Shown here: one piece after another, positions 23,855-36,300 of the stretch
How positions within the stretch are numbered: the first letter of the stretch is position 1
Layout: the number at the start of each line of letters is the position of its first letter
From: Aspidapion aeneum
Lineage: Eukaryota; Arthropoda; Insecta; Coleoptera; Brentidae
Assembly (NCBI GenBank): GCA_963576565.1
Contig: OY755039.1
Location: 142,607,369-142,671,368 of the forward strand
Reading direction: 5' to 3'
Length of the DNA stretch: 64,000 nt
Translations under genes and position numbers: made by a program
The notes under the pieces: generated by a model
The model's database searches: none
Told to the model about the DNA's origin: nothing
Seen by the model: only the letters and a program-made list of their open reading frames with translations

Positions 23855-24359
23855 CCTCATTTTAGGAATCAATATCAATAAAAAAATTAAAGGAAGTGCG
23901 TGCCACTGTATGTACCCCTCTACTCCCTTCCCGCCCATCAAGGTTTTGATGACGCGGTGTCACTTTAATACAACATCAACTATACCAAATTTCATCTTTA
24001 TAGCAGTCAGTGAGTGGCAATTTCGACGTTTTTTGAAATTTCGTAACTCCTTATACTACTTTATGGAACTTGGGGGTGTTAACTCTATGAAGATCTACGA
24101 CTGTGCAAAGTTTGAGATTCGTAGCTCATTCCGAAGTAGAGTTTTAGATAGGTCAAATATGGGCTGAAATCTTTCAAGAAAAGATGGTACGGTAGCGCGA
24201 ACTTGGCGAGGCACTGCCGTGCCCTCAGATACTTTTTCATCACTATAAATCATAATATGAAACGTCGCCATAACTTAAGTGGTTATTTTCTTTTCACTCC
24301 TTCCCTTAAACTATGAAAAAGAAATATGATTCAGGGAAATGAATATACATTTACCTTCA

Positions 24360-24365
24360 TTTATT
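24360..24365 (-). terminator. Poly(A) signal AATAAA of the neprilysin gene
   Basis: AATAAA on the minus strand lies 11 nt after the TAA at 24379-24377. If it is used, the 3' UTR is very short and ends before the 21463-24321 transposon. If it is skipped, the next signals lie within transposon sequence. Confidence 0.6.
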
Positions 24366-24376
24366 CAAGAACCTAT

Positions 24377-27300
24377 TTACCAAATCTGACATTTACTGGT
24401 TTCAGGATTCATAAAGCTTCCTTTGGGGCACTTAAACGCCTTTGCAAAATCCTCAGAGTTCTGTAGAGTGCCCAAAACTCTGATAGAATTTGGACAGTGC
24501 TCGTCAGTCTCTAGCTGATCCTCTAAATCCTCTGGAGTTGAGGATTCACACCATATCTAAAAAAGTGACCCAAAATTTAATGTGATTTTTTCTCTACTGT
24601 GGAATACTTAATAAAGGTGGGTTCGTGTGCAAAATCAAAGTCGACAAAAACAACAGTTAATATACTTACACTGCCGTAAGCAATAAAAAACATCTGATCG
24701 CTAGTGAAATTCTCAAATCCTGGTAGGCCGGGTTCTGTACCGTGTTTTTTAAGAAAATGGCGGTAGGCTGTGAAGGCTTGATTGAGTCCGCCATTGTCCG
24801 CTAGGTTTTCTCCAAGAGTTGCTTTTCCATTAACCTAAAAAAAATTATTCAAATGATTTTTATTTTTTCTATCATCCATCTCTATCTTTTATTTTTTTTC
24901 TATCTGTTTGTCGACTATTTGCAAACATTAAGGTACCTATATTGTTTTTTAAATTATTGTTTAGCTTACCTATAAATTGAAATGTACTCACGTGTCCATC
25001 AACGCCATCTATAGTGAAGTTGTCGTACTGCTTAATGAAACACTGGGTCATATTTTCAAATGTTTCGCTAGTTTGATTGGACCACCACTGTCGGTAGTTG
25101 CCATATTTATCGTGTTTGCGTCCGGTGTTGTCAAATCCGTGAGTCAGCTCGTGACCGATTATTGCTCCTATCGAGCCATAGTTGAGTACTCTAAAAACAT
25201 AAGCCCTTGTAGAACTTACAATAGAACATAAGAGAACCACCCCACTAGGAACATACGCTAGAATATGCCCAATTTAATAATGCCATGTATTTTTGAGACA
25301 GCGATCGAAAGCAAGCAGCACTCTTTGTATATCTCTTTCTATTCCGTGCAGTCATTTGTGTCACGTAACGCGTACAATAAATTATATTAGTCTGCACCAC
25401 AGTAAACGGTTAAGTCAGTTTTTTTAGTTGAAAGTACGCTTTCCCGCTAAAACAGTATTTTAGTTGTGGGCACTGCCAGGGTGTGGCACTAGGTGCCATA
25501 ATTATTTTTCAACAACAGAAATATTAGCCTATAGTGCGTTATTCAACTTTTTTAAAAGTAAGAAACTTTGAGTAGAGATGTGCTTAGCAGTTCATTTTAA
25601 TGTGTAAGTCTGACACTGTGCTAAAAGACAGTTCCCCGTGTGCTTATCAATCGATTGTAAATTGTAGGGATGGGCGGAATAGCTTATTTTTAGGAACAGC
25701 TACAAACTGAACCGGTTCCAGAAAAACCTGTTCCGAAAATTCTGCTCCTAATCCGAACTGGACTGGTCAAAATAGCATAGCGTGCCTCACGGTAATGCTA
25801 AAAAGGGCGCCCAGACAAAATCAACAAGAAGCGACAAAACTTGAATGACAGTAATTCAGTACTATTACACTTAAAGAAAAAACTGTGCAATTTTTGTTTT
25901 ACACAAAAAAAAACAAATTCAAAACTTTACTAGCAAAAATATTGTCAGGAATCCCTGTAATTTACTTTGTTTGAATGGTAACCTTATTTGTTTATTTGTA
26001 TAATGGAACCACGTCCTGTATACAGGTATGCATGTTTCACTTTGGCCTATAAATATATTTGTTATCCCTTTCAACTGGTCTAGCATGTTCTATGCGTTCT
26101 AGGATGTAACGAGTTTTAAAAGAGAATAAGGTTTGTATCGGTATTTATAATGTGCGTCTTCAGCTCGCCACCGGCATGAGCCGCGCCTGACTCCAAAACA
26201 TTTTATCCGACTCATCAATTTCTCTAGTGTCTAGGGGAAATTTTCTTTAAGTTGACATAAAAGAATTGCATGTAGGTGTGTAATACACCAGAATGTGCCT
26301 CTTATTTTTGAAGTTTTCTGGAAAAAAATGACGATTGCCCCCGCCTGAGACAACCTAATTTATTTCTATATTAGTAAGAATTTGTATTATAAACACAATT
26401 TTTTTGCATATTTTAGCTGTAATTATTATTTTTTTAAAACGACTGGAAAACAAGTACTTTGCGTATATTTTTTTCTTTTTGGAAAATGTCCCGTTTTCAA
26501 AAGGCACGGAAAAAGAACAGAGAGACCGGAAAATCTATTTTTACGGTCCCTTTTTTAAAAATGATCTAAAATATAGTGACATTTAAAATTAAGCATGAAT
26601 TAATTGCAGAGTAGTAGTTTGTAGTGTTTAATCTCTTTTTAAAAAAATTATTATTTACATGTTGGTTGTGTTTGTGCTGTTTTATACCGGTTTAAAAAAA
26701 ATACGTACGGTACACGATCGGAAACTCGCGTGCGGTAAAGTAATTACTTTACCGCACGCGCACCACTTAGAAACCTTAGCAACGCATCAATAAGACATCT
26801 TCAATATTTGTTTACATTTCAATTTGATCTAATTTGACATGTTTATTTATAAACTACATTCAATTTTTAAAAAAAAAAGGTACTCATAGGTAAAATATTG
26901 TACCTTACACATGCGGAAAGTGTCTTTACCACCCTTAACGGCTTGACCAAACTCGAACTGCCGTCGCGTGTGGTAAAGTGTCACTTTCTGCATTTGTTAG
27001 GTAATTAACTATTACAGGTCTAGTAACGTAAATAGTTATTAATTGTATTTTCTCCCAATTGTGGTTGGATTTGTTCCGGTTTCTAAAACAATAAAAACAT
27101 ATAACGGAAATTCAAAACGTTTTATAAAAATTTCTAGTGTAACAAAATTTGTTTTATTGTCAATCCCCTTTTTTTCCTTTTTCTCATAATTTTTAAATTT
27201 AAAATGGCCGGAAAGAATCTTTAAACAATATAATATTACTTAGATTTTTATAAATATTAGAATAATTATTGTGTGTTTTTTAGTTATTGTTTTTTCTATT

Positions 27301-30300
27301 TAAGTCCGTAACCGATTTTTCTCGATAAAAATATATAATAATATAAGGGGTCGATTTTCTATGACCACAGTTATATGATTATATAGGTGTAATGTCCTTC
27401 TTCATTTGATTTTTTTCTTCGTGTAATAAAAATGCACCACAAACCACAGTTACGCAAAATTTTTCTCAGTGTAATATAACTGCATTAGTGTCATTTGGTC
27501 CAAACGTTACGTCACATATTTGTTTCCCATATGAACAATACTTTGAGTGATAGTATTTCGCTTCTTGTTGATATATCTTCTTTGGCCCAGACAAAAAGTT
27601 ACGACCAAAAAAAAAAGGTCATTAAAGGTCTTTACTTTGTTCTCTTTGTTCGTAGACAGCCGATTATTTCTTACGAGGATCGTTCAGATTTAATTTTTTT
27701 TTAAACCGAACCATAAACTAATTAAATGACCGAACCGAACAACTTGAAAAACCTGTTCCGAGTCAAAACCTGTTCCTAAATGAACAGGTACTGCTCCGAG
27801 ACCCCTACCCTAGTAAATTGGGCGACAAGATCCCTATGTTCCTAGTGGTGTTATCCTCTCTGTATGTATTTGAACATTAAATTAGATATTTTCAGTTATT
27901 ATGATTAAAAAGTTGACTAAAAGTTCGTTCTGCGTAGTTTTTCGTAGATAAACACATCATCAGTAAAGTCAATTTGTTTCTTTTCTCAAATATCTTCTAA
28001 TAATATGTCATTAATAAGTAGGTCCTTACTCTAGGCCTAAATTGTACATTGGGTAGTTTAGTATGCCTATGGGAACATCTAAAAAAAATAAGAAAGTTTT
28101 AAAACCTAATCAAATACCTAATCAGAGAACATATAAGTTATTTCTTCGATGACCTAATTTAAATTTATTTATAGCGATTTCGGCCTTTGCTCGCAAACTG
28201 CCTTGGAGTGCTCGAAAATTGCTCTGAAACGGATGCACGCGTTTGACTTAAAAAGAGCAGTACTCTAAAAAATATTTTCGTGCTCGAGTATTGCCCGCAA
28301 ATCTCCGAGCGGGTGATCGGAATTGCTCCATCTCTTTTGACGGAGCAACTTCAAAACATAAACATAAACATTTACCAGCCCATTTATTAGATATGATTAA
28401 TTTGTTTCTAACTTTGGTGTATTTGTGTTTTTGTAAGTGCTTTCCGCGTTTTGCATCTAGAAAATTTACATTCATATACTCCAATACACCAAAAAAATTT
28501 AAATATAAAAATTATAAACCAACAATATTTTTTATTTGTTAAGGTTATAAAACCCACGAAATATCGATCAAGTGAAAAATCATGTTCACCCTTGCTCCGA
28601 ATGCTCGCCTTCAGGGTATCTATTCTGGGTCTTGAATTATGTGACCATTCACATCACACGCTTTGACCAATAGTAAGCTTTAAATTAGCTCCGCGCCGTC
28701 CCGTGCTAGGCGAAAAGACCTCCATTACGCAAGCTTCGAGGATCGTTCAAACGCGTAAAATTCACTAACTCTGAAAAGCGGGCGACCATGCCATTGGTCG
28801 AGACACGTCATTTCGCACAACACGCGACAAAGAGTTTGCTATTGGTCAAAGCGTGTGATGTAAATGGTCACATCGTTCAAAATCCAGAATAGATACCCAG
28901 AATCCCGGGGTGCTCGGAGAGAGATTCGTGACGTTACCACTCTACCCGCTATTAGTTTAATTTCTTAGATCAGTTATCCTAGATTTTTTTACTGAATTCA
29001 AGATCTGTTTAAGAACATCAACTTACTGATCGCGTTATCCATAAAAGAATTAAAAGCATTGACGTTTATCGGTTCGGTACTCCAGTCTCTCTTGTGTACC
29101 AGTCTCAAACTAGTCAAAGTTTCATCGGTAAAAAGCTTTATAGTGTTCATCATGTTATCGAGGTAGGTTGTATCATTTATTTCTAACTGAAAACCAAATA
29201 GAAATAATTCATAGATATGGCGGTCTTAAAGCTATGCATTCACATGTAATACGGCATTTTTTTTAAAGAAAACCTAATTTTAGTAAGTAAGTATATTAAC
29301 TGTTGCTGTTATCCACTTTAGTTTTGCACACGACTCCACAGTTTACTACTTATTGACAATATGCATTCCATAGTAGAGAAAAAATAAGCTAACTGTTTAG
29401 TAACTAACTATTCTATTTTAATTTGTTAGAAATCTTATTATACCCCTTCAAAGCGCTTTTCTAAAGCTCCTTCTTTAAACAACCAATCGGGATAGCCAAT
29501 AAAGCTCATCATTTCTTTGCTTTTGTCTAAAGTAACTTTTTTCGTGTAACTGTCCATCCATTTAATTTTTTTCACATGCTCGACAAATGCGTACTTAATG
29601 TCATTTATCATTTTTTCTACCTAGAAAATATCAAAAAATCCGTTAAGACATATAATGAGCGCGTAAGGGTTTTGAAATAACTCATTTATGGTAAAAGTAT
29701 TTAATATAAAACGAAACTATAAAATAATAAAAATTTCCTGAAGCCTTTAAGTCTAGAGGTGATTATAGATTATAGAGGTGATGCAGAATTCTATCGGAAT
29801 AATAGTACAATATATACCCAGGGACTAAAGTGATACTTTTTATCCCGAGGCGAAATGTTTGTACAATTCGCTGAGGGATAAAAAGACACTTTAGTCAAGT
29901 GGTATATATACTATTTTTTGCAATTCTGGGCATAGTTTCATTCAAATTTTTAATTAAATTTTTCGAAAAGAAAGTCATCTCCACTGCACTATTGATTGGC
30001 CTATAAAATGTGACAACCAATAAAGTACCATTCATTCTCTGACGTTAAGTCAGTTGATATTTCTTAGATAGCCTTGGATAATACTTGGTTGTCAGGGTGT
30101 TGTCAAGGTACCATAAAATAACTGTTAAAATACAAACAACTCCGTGGAGATTTCTGCGATTTGCTAGTGCGTTCCCAAAAGTAAAAAAATGGATATTGAT
30201 ATTGATACAGCTGCCGCAGAGGCAGTGAAGGCACTGCTGCCCGCTAAATCGGAGAAAATATATGAAAAACAATACAAACATTTCCTGGATTGGTGTCAAG

Positions 30301-33300
30301 CTAAGGATGTTGCTGATGTTACACAGGAGAAGGTACTTCTTGCATATTTCTTCCATCATGCGAAAAATTTGAAGGCTTCAACGGTTTGGTCACATTATTC
30401 AATGATTAAATCAAAGCTGATCGTTGAAAAAAGTTTGGACATTGGCAAATATTCAAAATTGAAGGCATTTTTGAAAAGAAATGGGGATGGCTACCGCCCA
30501 AAGAAGTCTCGAATACTGGACATGGATCATATCCAGCAGTTCCTCCAGGAAGCACCAAATCAAGAATATTTGATGATCAAGGTAAAGTGAACTGTTTTTA
30601 CATTATTTTGAACCATGTTAACATCACTGATTCGAAATATCATTTGTTGCTATCAGGTTACGTAGTTTGTACAAAAAATTGTATTGCTACTTAGAAACTG
30701 AAAAATCTTTTTTTTCCAGGTGTCGTTGATAATGGGAGTTGCCGGTGCATGCAGGGGTGTTGAACTGTGCCAGCTACAGAATGAAGATGTTCAAGTCCAA
30801 GATTTTCATCTTGTTGTCACAGTTCGCAACACGAAAAATCAAACTGACCGATGCTTCATAGTAAAGAACTCCAAAGAAAGCAACGCTACAGACGTAGTGA
30901 AAATCTGTAAATCCTACATGGCTCTGAGACCAACAAATTTGACAATATCGAGATATTTCATTGGCTATAAAGACGGCAAAGTTCATCACAACCTGTTGGA
31001 AAGAATACTTTTGGGCTTTTCCCGCGAAAAATAGCTGCCTTCCTGAACCTGCCAGAGGCCGTTTCATACACAGGACACTGCTTCAGGCGTACCTCTGCTT
31101 CCCTTTTAGCAGATTCTGGAGCGAAAATTGACCAGCTCAAAAGACACGGTGGTTGGAAAAGTGCTACCGTTGCTGAAGGGTATGTTGAGCAATCAATCGA
31201 AAACAAAAAAAAATGTGGCGGATAAAATATTCAGTCAAAACTTGAGGACAGATGTCAAGAGTCATAAAAGCCAAGGCCAATCACGTACCGTAACAGTATG
31301 CAATTTTCCAGAACCCACAATCAACGAAGACAGCAGCACTGATCACACCGAACCAGCAATTTTCGGATCTCCACTGCAAAACATCAACCTCAACCAACAG
31401 CGAAGCGAAATCGATTCAGATCCACGATCATTGATTCATTTAGTTGGCTCTAGCGGCGCTATTTTGAATATCAATATAACAAACAATAATAATGTCAAAT
31501 AAGGAATGTATAGATTAGGCTAGGTAGTTTATTTTGATAGTGTATAGGCCTATTTTTAGATGCTCCCAAATACAAAAATACAAAATTTGAAAAAACCATG
31601 AATTCGGTTCTAGGGACTAAAATATTTTAGTCCCCGGGAGTAAAATATTTTAGTCCCCGGGATAAAAAGTACTATTTTAGTCCCTAAAATGAGGGACTAA
31701 AATGCGTTTTTAGTCCCTGAATTGCAAAAAAATATTAAATATTGTAGGCAAAAATCTAATTGTAAGGGTTTTGAATAACACTTTTATGGGAAGAGTTTTG
31801 CAAATTTGGAAAAAATCTCCTTTGCACTTTTAAGAAGAGACTTAAAAACCCCATTGCGATAAGTGAAAACGGTTCTAGACTAAACAATGTATCAAAAAAT
31901 GTCAACTCACGTTTTTTGAGGGTTAAGATTTATTTTTTTTAATTAGTTTTCTTCCTAGCCCGCGTAGCAATGGCTAGAGAAGGTATTATTTTCGACGAAA
32001 AATATTTTTTTGAGATAACGCCACAAATGTGTTATTTGGATGTATTTTGACCTATTCTAACAATATCGTGGTAATGTCTGTTCGTGTTTGTGTCTGTGTG
32101 TGTGTATATTATTTCTGTCCGTAACACGAGAGCTCTCCTAAACAGCTGAACCGATTTTCATAAAATTTTTAAGTAAAATAGTGTACGACACTTACGAGCT
32201 GATTAGATTTTGCTAACTTTTTAACGGAGCATCGTATCAATACACTGATTTCGGAATATAGTAGACTAGTTTCTAAGATATTTACAAAACAAGGTTAATA
32301 TGTTATTATGGCTTTATTTGAAGTGTGCTAATAGGCTAGCTAGGAAGGTTACCTTCCTAGCTCGCACAGCAATGGCTAGAGAAGGTATTGTTTTCGACGA
32401 AAACATTTTTTTTAGATAACGCCGAAAATGTGTTATTTGGTTGTACTTTGACGACTTGACCTACCCTGTGTATTTGTCTGTGTGTGTGTGTGTGTGTGTA
32501 TATATAACTCTCTCCGTAACACGATAGCTCCTAAACCGCTCAACCGATTTTCCTGAAGTTTTTAGGTAAAATAGTATTCGATACTGTAACGAGCTGATTA
32601 GATTTTAGTCGAAATGCATCAATGCTAATGACAGGTTTTTGACAAGTAAATAGTTTTAAAAAAATGCTAACTTTTTAACGAAGCGTCGCATCAATATGCG
32701 GTTTCCGGAATATTATAGCGCACATGTTTTTCAAAAATTTGTGTTATAACCAAAAACTTGGTAGGAGCTTCCGTTTCGGAGATATTTACACAATACTGTT
32801 TTTAAGGTTGATATAGCATGGAGTTTACTGAGAGTGTGCTAATGGGTTAGAAAGGTATTAGATTCGTCATGAATCCATTTATTATATTAAAATTCTCTCC
32901 GTTAGTTAAGAAGGTAAGAAAGCACTCATTATGAGTTACCTTATTATTTAATCAACAATACATACTTACTTTAGGTTGGGTCTTGTTAGCAAACGATTTA
33001 TCAGCAAATGCATAACTCACTGCTAGACCCATATATTGAGTTACCAAGTCAGAACACTCCAAAGCCCTAAAAATAGTCACCGTCAACATATCACACTCAT
33101 AGTTCGCTTTAAGGGACTTTTTTTAGAATAGAACACCTTAGTCACGGCAGTGCCTCGCCAAGTTCGCACTGCCGTACCAGCTTTTCTTGAAACATTTCAG
33201 CCCATATTTGACCTATCGAAAACTCTACTTCGGAATGCGCTACGAATCTTAAACTTTGCTCAGTCGTAGATCTTCATAGTTAGAGTTAACAACCCCTCCA

Positions 33301-36300
33301 AGTTTCATGAACTTCTATAAAAACACATTTCCAAACTATTAAGAACCTTTCATTTTGAAATTTGTATTAAACAATTCTTTTTACGGAATACCGTTTTCGC
33401 GTTCTTGGCTTTTTTTTACATGAAATGTTTTTGTTATGATATTTTTTTTTGTCACAGACGAAAAAACTTTTTCATTGAAAGCTGATCTAAGCTTTTTAAA
33501 TTTTATTATTAAGAACACGAATTGTAAACTAATTAAAGTCGTCAATTAATTAGTAGAAAGCAACGAAAAAACATTTTGAAACATGAAAATGTCCCGGCGG
33601 TAACGTGTCACTGTGATGAAACTAATAACTGAAAGTTCCCTTTTATAAAAATGTTAAGTTTCTAGATTGGTAAACATAGCTTTTGTTATATTTTATCCAT
33701 AAAAAATTAAATAAAAAATAAACTAACTTGTCACAAGAAATCTGTCCCAGGCGGTAACTTTTCCGCAAAGAAAATTGATTCCACGTGGCAACTTAAGAGT
33801 TTTAGTATCAACAGAAGTAGTAGGTTATAGAGGTCCGCGACGAACAATATTGGAGAGTTCTTGAATTATTGATAATATATGGTTTTGTGTTTGAACAATA
33901 AAAATTTATAGATTTGAGGCAAATAATTTTGTCCTTTCGGTAACGTGGATTATCAAATAAAACCGTTAAAATCTTGAACAAAATTAAAAAACTAGTTGTG
34001 TCATATATTTGGCCGGAAAATGCTAAAATGTAAAGAAATTGTCTCATCTGTAACACGATTACGGGAAAAGAAGAATTAAAGAGATTAGTTGGATGACTTG
34101 GTCGAGTTAATACCCTGAGAGTTTCTCGTTCTTGTATTCAGACACCGCAGCCTGCATATGTGGAAGTTTTCCGAAAAATTTATGTGTGGCTTCGGTGGTT
34201 CAATGGTAAGAATGTTTGCCTAGATAGCAAGAGACCCGGGTTCGATCCCCGGCCGAAGCAAAAAACTTTTTTCTTATTTTTCTTTCTTTAATTTCACTTG
34301 TTGTTTATAGTTTTAGGTCCTTGCATTATTTGCAATTTGGTATTTGACGATTTATCCCGTTCAGCAATGCTATTTTTCGATGTTACAGAAATTGTCCCTG
34401 TTTTACAGATCAGGACATTGAATTTTTCCTTTGGAATTAGTTGGAAAATAGTTGTATTTATAATCTGCCTTGATATTTTTTACCATTTTACCTATTGTAA
34501 CGTTGATGTCCCTTCTGTAACACCTAAAATACCTGTTATTTTTGTCAAATTTGCAAGTCCAGTGTTATTTTAAAACAATTTTTTTAATTTTAAGTTGTCC
34601 ATTAAATACAACTTAAGTAAAAGAATAAATAATTTGTTAGATAATGTGTATTTTATAAGGAAAAAAATTCTAGGAATACCTAACTAAAATCTGTTGGGAA
34701 ATTTATTGGATGCATAATCGAATTTGAATATCTACCTTGGTCTGGCATATCTCGGATCGTCATCACTATAATATTCGGCAGCTACACTAGTCATGTATTC
34801 TACAACGTATGTAGCTGTGTTGGCTATCATAGAATATACCGTAGACCACCAAAAATATAGCTCGATATGACTCTCAGGTAAGTCTAAAAAATAAACAAAT
34901 ATTCTACCTTACAGTAACTATCTATGTTTTGTCAAGAAAGCCTAAGGTAAACTCTGAAAAAAATTTGGTAACCAAACAAATAAATAGATATTTTTCTTAC
35001 CTAAGACATAATTTAAAATCGCATAAAGATACTCCATTTCGATATTTGTAATGTAAAGCATATCTTTTTCAAAATCTATTGTGACATTCGTGCTTTCAAA
35101 AATAGCTTCAATGTAGCTTTCCCAAAATTTGGGAGGAAGTTTCTGGACGTTGTTTTCTGTAACTTTTTGAAGTTCTGCAAACGTGTAGGATTTTGTATCC
35201 TCCTCATTTATATCGCTGTCTGGTAACGTATAATTTGACGTTATCTAAAATAAATCAAACCTTTTGAAAAATTTAGAGCCTACGTGATTTTCTTTTATTT
35301 TCTAAGCATTTTTCCTTATGGGATAGAAAAATGGTGCACTTACTTCGTCTAAATAATTCGTAAAACTATTTACTATATCAGCCGCCATATCCAGATCCTT
35401 TTCATCTGGGATTTCTAAACTAATATTCGTCATAACTTCTTTAATTGCAAATTTAAACATTTTACCCCTAATTTTATTTTTTAATAACTTTATTCTTTTT
35501 TCGTACTCATCTTCAGATGTCTCATTCTTACTACTTTTGTCTTCTGGCTTAGATGTAGTAGTTTTATTTATAATTTCTTTTTTATCTTTCTTAGTTTTCA
35601 TGTTTTCCTTAATTTCATTTACTTTTTGAACTATAGATTTAGTCAACTTTTTAGTTATTATATTTGACTTAAGAGGACTAAAAAAGTAAAACTAAATCAT
35701 TCAGACGTTCACTAATTTGTTGGCTGGCCAAAACCTCTATCGAGTCTTCTCATGTTAGTAATTTAATAGCGATATTTGGTTACATAATAGCTATTCTTTA
35801 TATATGACTAAACTGTTATCTATGGCTCACCAAGACACGGTACCACGGATCACCTAGGTGATCCGTGAGGGTACTGTGCACGGTATAATTGGTCTTAGGT
35901 AGAGTCCCTGTATGTATGTAGATAAGGATATCCCAGGGCTATCAAAATGGACGGGCCACGATCCTCCACTTTGTTGACGTCACATCCGGGGCTGATTTTT
36001 TTTTTGATGGTCACGTTACGACACAGCTGATTGTCTTTAAAATATTGAAGTTGAAATGACGGTTCATGGATATTTGATTGTTTTTAAATAAAGCCGTTTT
36101 TGAGATTGTTTTTACTTTATTCTGGCAGAAGTTTAAAGCAGAAGCGAATGTGACAATCACATATGACAAAGTCAAATACATGTCAAATATAACAGTTGGC
36201 ATGTGGTACATGGCGGGTAATTTGAATTCAAAATAAGGAATGCTAAATCTTGAAGATTTTAACCTTTTATTCATGTTGCTTCCTTACAAACCTTTGGTGG

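Larger units (their letters stand above)
21463..24321 (-). mobile_element. 2.9-kb TIR element with internal tandem array
   Basis: About 70-bp inverted termini (TTAGGGGAAGGAGTAAAAG at 21476 and its complement near 24295, both followed by the complement of AACGTCGCCATAA) bound the element. Related sequence in the opposite orientation occurs at 60538-62710, with a shorter relative at 33140-33480. The shared landmarks are GGCAGTGCCTCGCC, AACATTTCAGCCCATATTTG, the tandem array and TTCCGCATATTTTACTACTT. It encodes no recognised transposase. It contains the minisatellite MITE at 23172-23854. Its outer end lies about 55 bp downstream of the neprilysin stop codon. Confidence 0.8.
25215..27870. repeat. 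Inverted repeat spanning the 5' edge of neprilysin exon 13
   Basis: CCACTAGGAACATA at 25242-25255 (the complement of exon 13 start) recurs as TATGTTCCTAGTGG at about 27834-27847 in inverse orientation. Similarity of about 70-75% runs over roughly 55 bp and reaches GCCCAATTTA on the intron side. Without the hAT element inserted at 25665-27812 the arms would be only about 400 bp apart. It could be a local inverted duplication of the exon edge, or a foldback element whose arm became exonic. Confidence 0.6.
29811..31735 (+). mobile_element. Crypton-like tyrosine-recombinase transposon with palindromic ends
   Basis: A spliced tyrosine-recombinase gene is bracketed by two sequence-related palindromic blocks. 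On the left (29811-29910) GGGACTAAAGTGATACTTTT folds on GATAAAAAGACACTTTAGTC. On the right (31607-31735) several GGGACTAAAATATTTTAGTC palindromes occur with GGGATAAAAAGTACTATTTT. The left end and the complement of the right end share AGGGACTAAA and TACTTTTTATCCC. Classical Cryptons lack inverted termini, so these ends may belong to the element or to an older host MITE. It sits in neprilysin intron 10, in antisense orientation to the gene. Confidence 0.7.

Noticed and set aside
23246..23941. Frames of 94-181 residues rich in YCRVLLG or STRQYP repeats
   Set aside because: They translate the 10-bp minisatellite on either strand and have no domain or start context.
24872..24991. Extension of the zinc exon frame past 24992
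   Set aside because: A consensus donor (GTGAGT) at 24991 and the in-phase next exon at 24834 show that the extra residues are intron read-through.
25202..25219. A 29-nt mini-intron inside exon 13 (GTAAGT...TTTAG)
   Set aside because: It is too short for splicing, and removing it would break the reading frame.
30045..31206. Minus-strand frames opposite the tyrosine recombinase
   Set aside because: They are shadows of the plus-strand recombinase, which has catalytic motifs and a spliced intron.
34189..34260. Functional tRNA-Gly or tRNA-Ser gene
   Set aside because: The body is Gly-like but the anticodon would be AGA, there is no long variable arm for Ser, and the block lies in a dispersed repeat with damaged sister copies.
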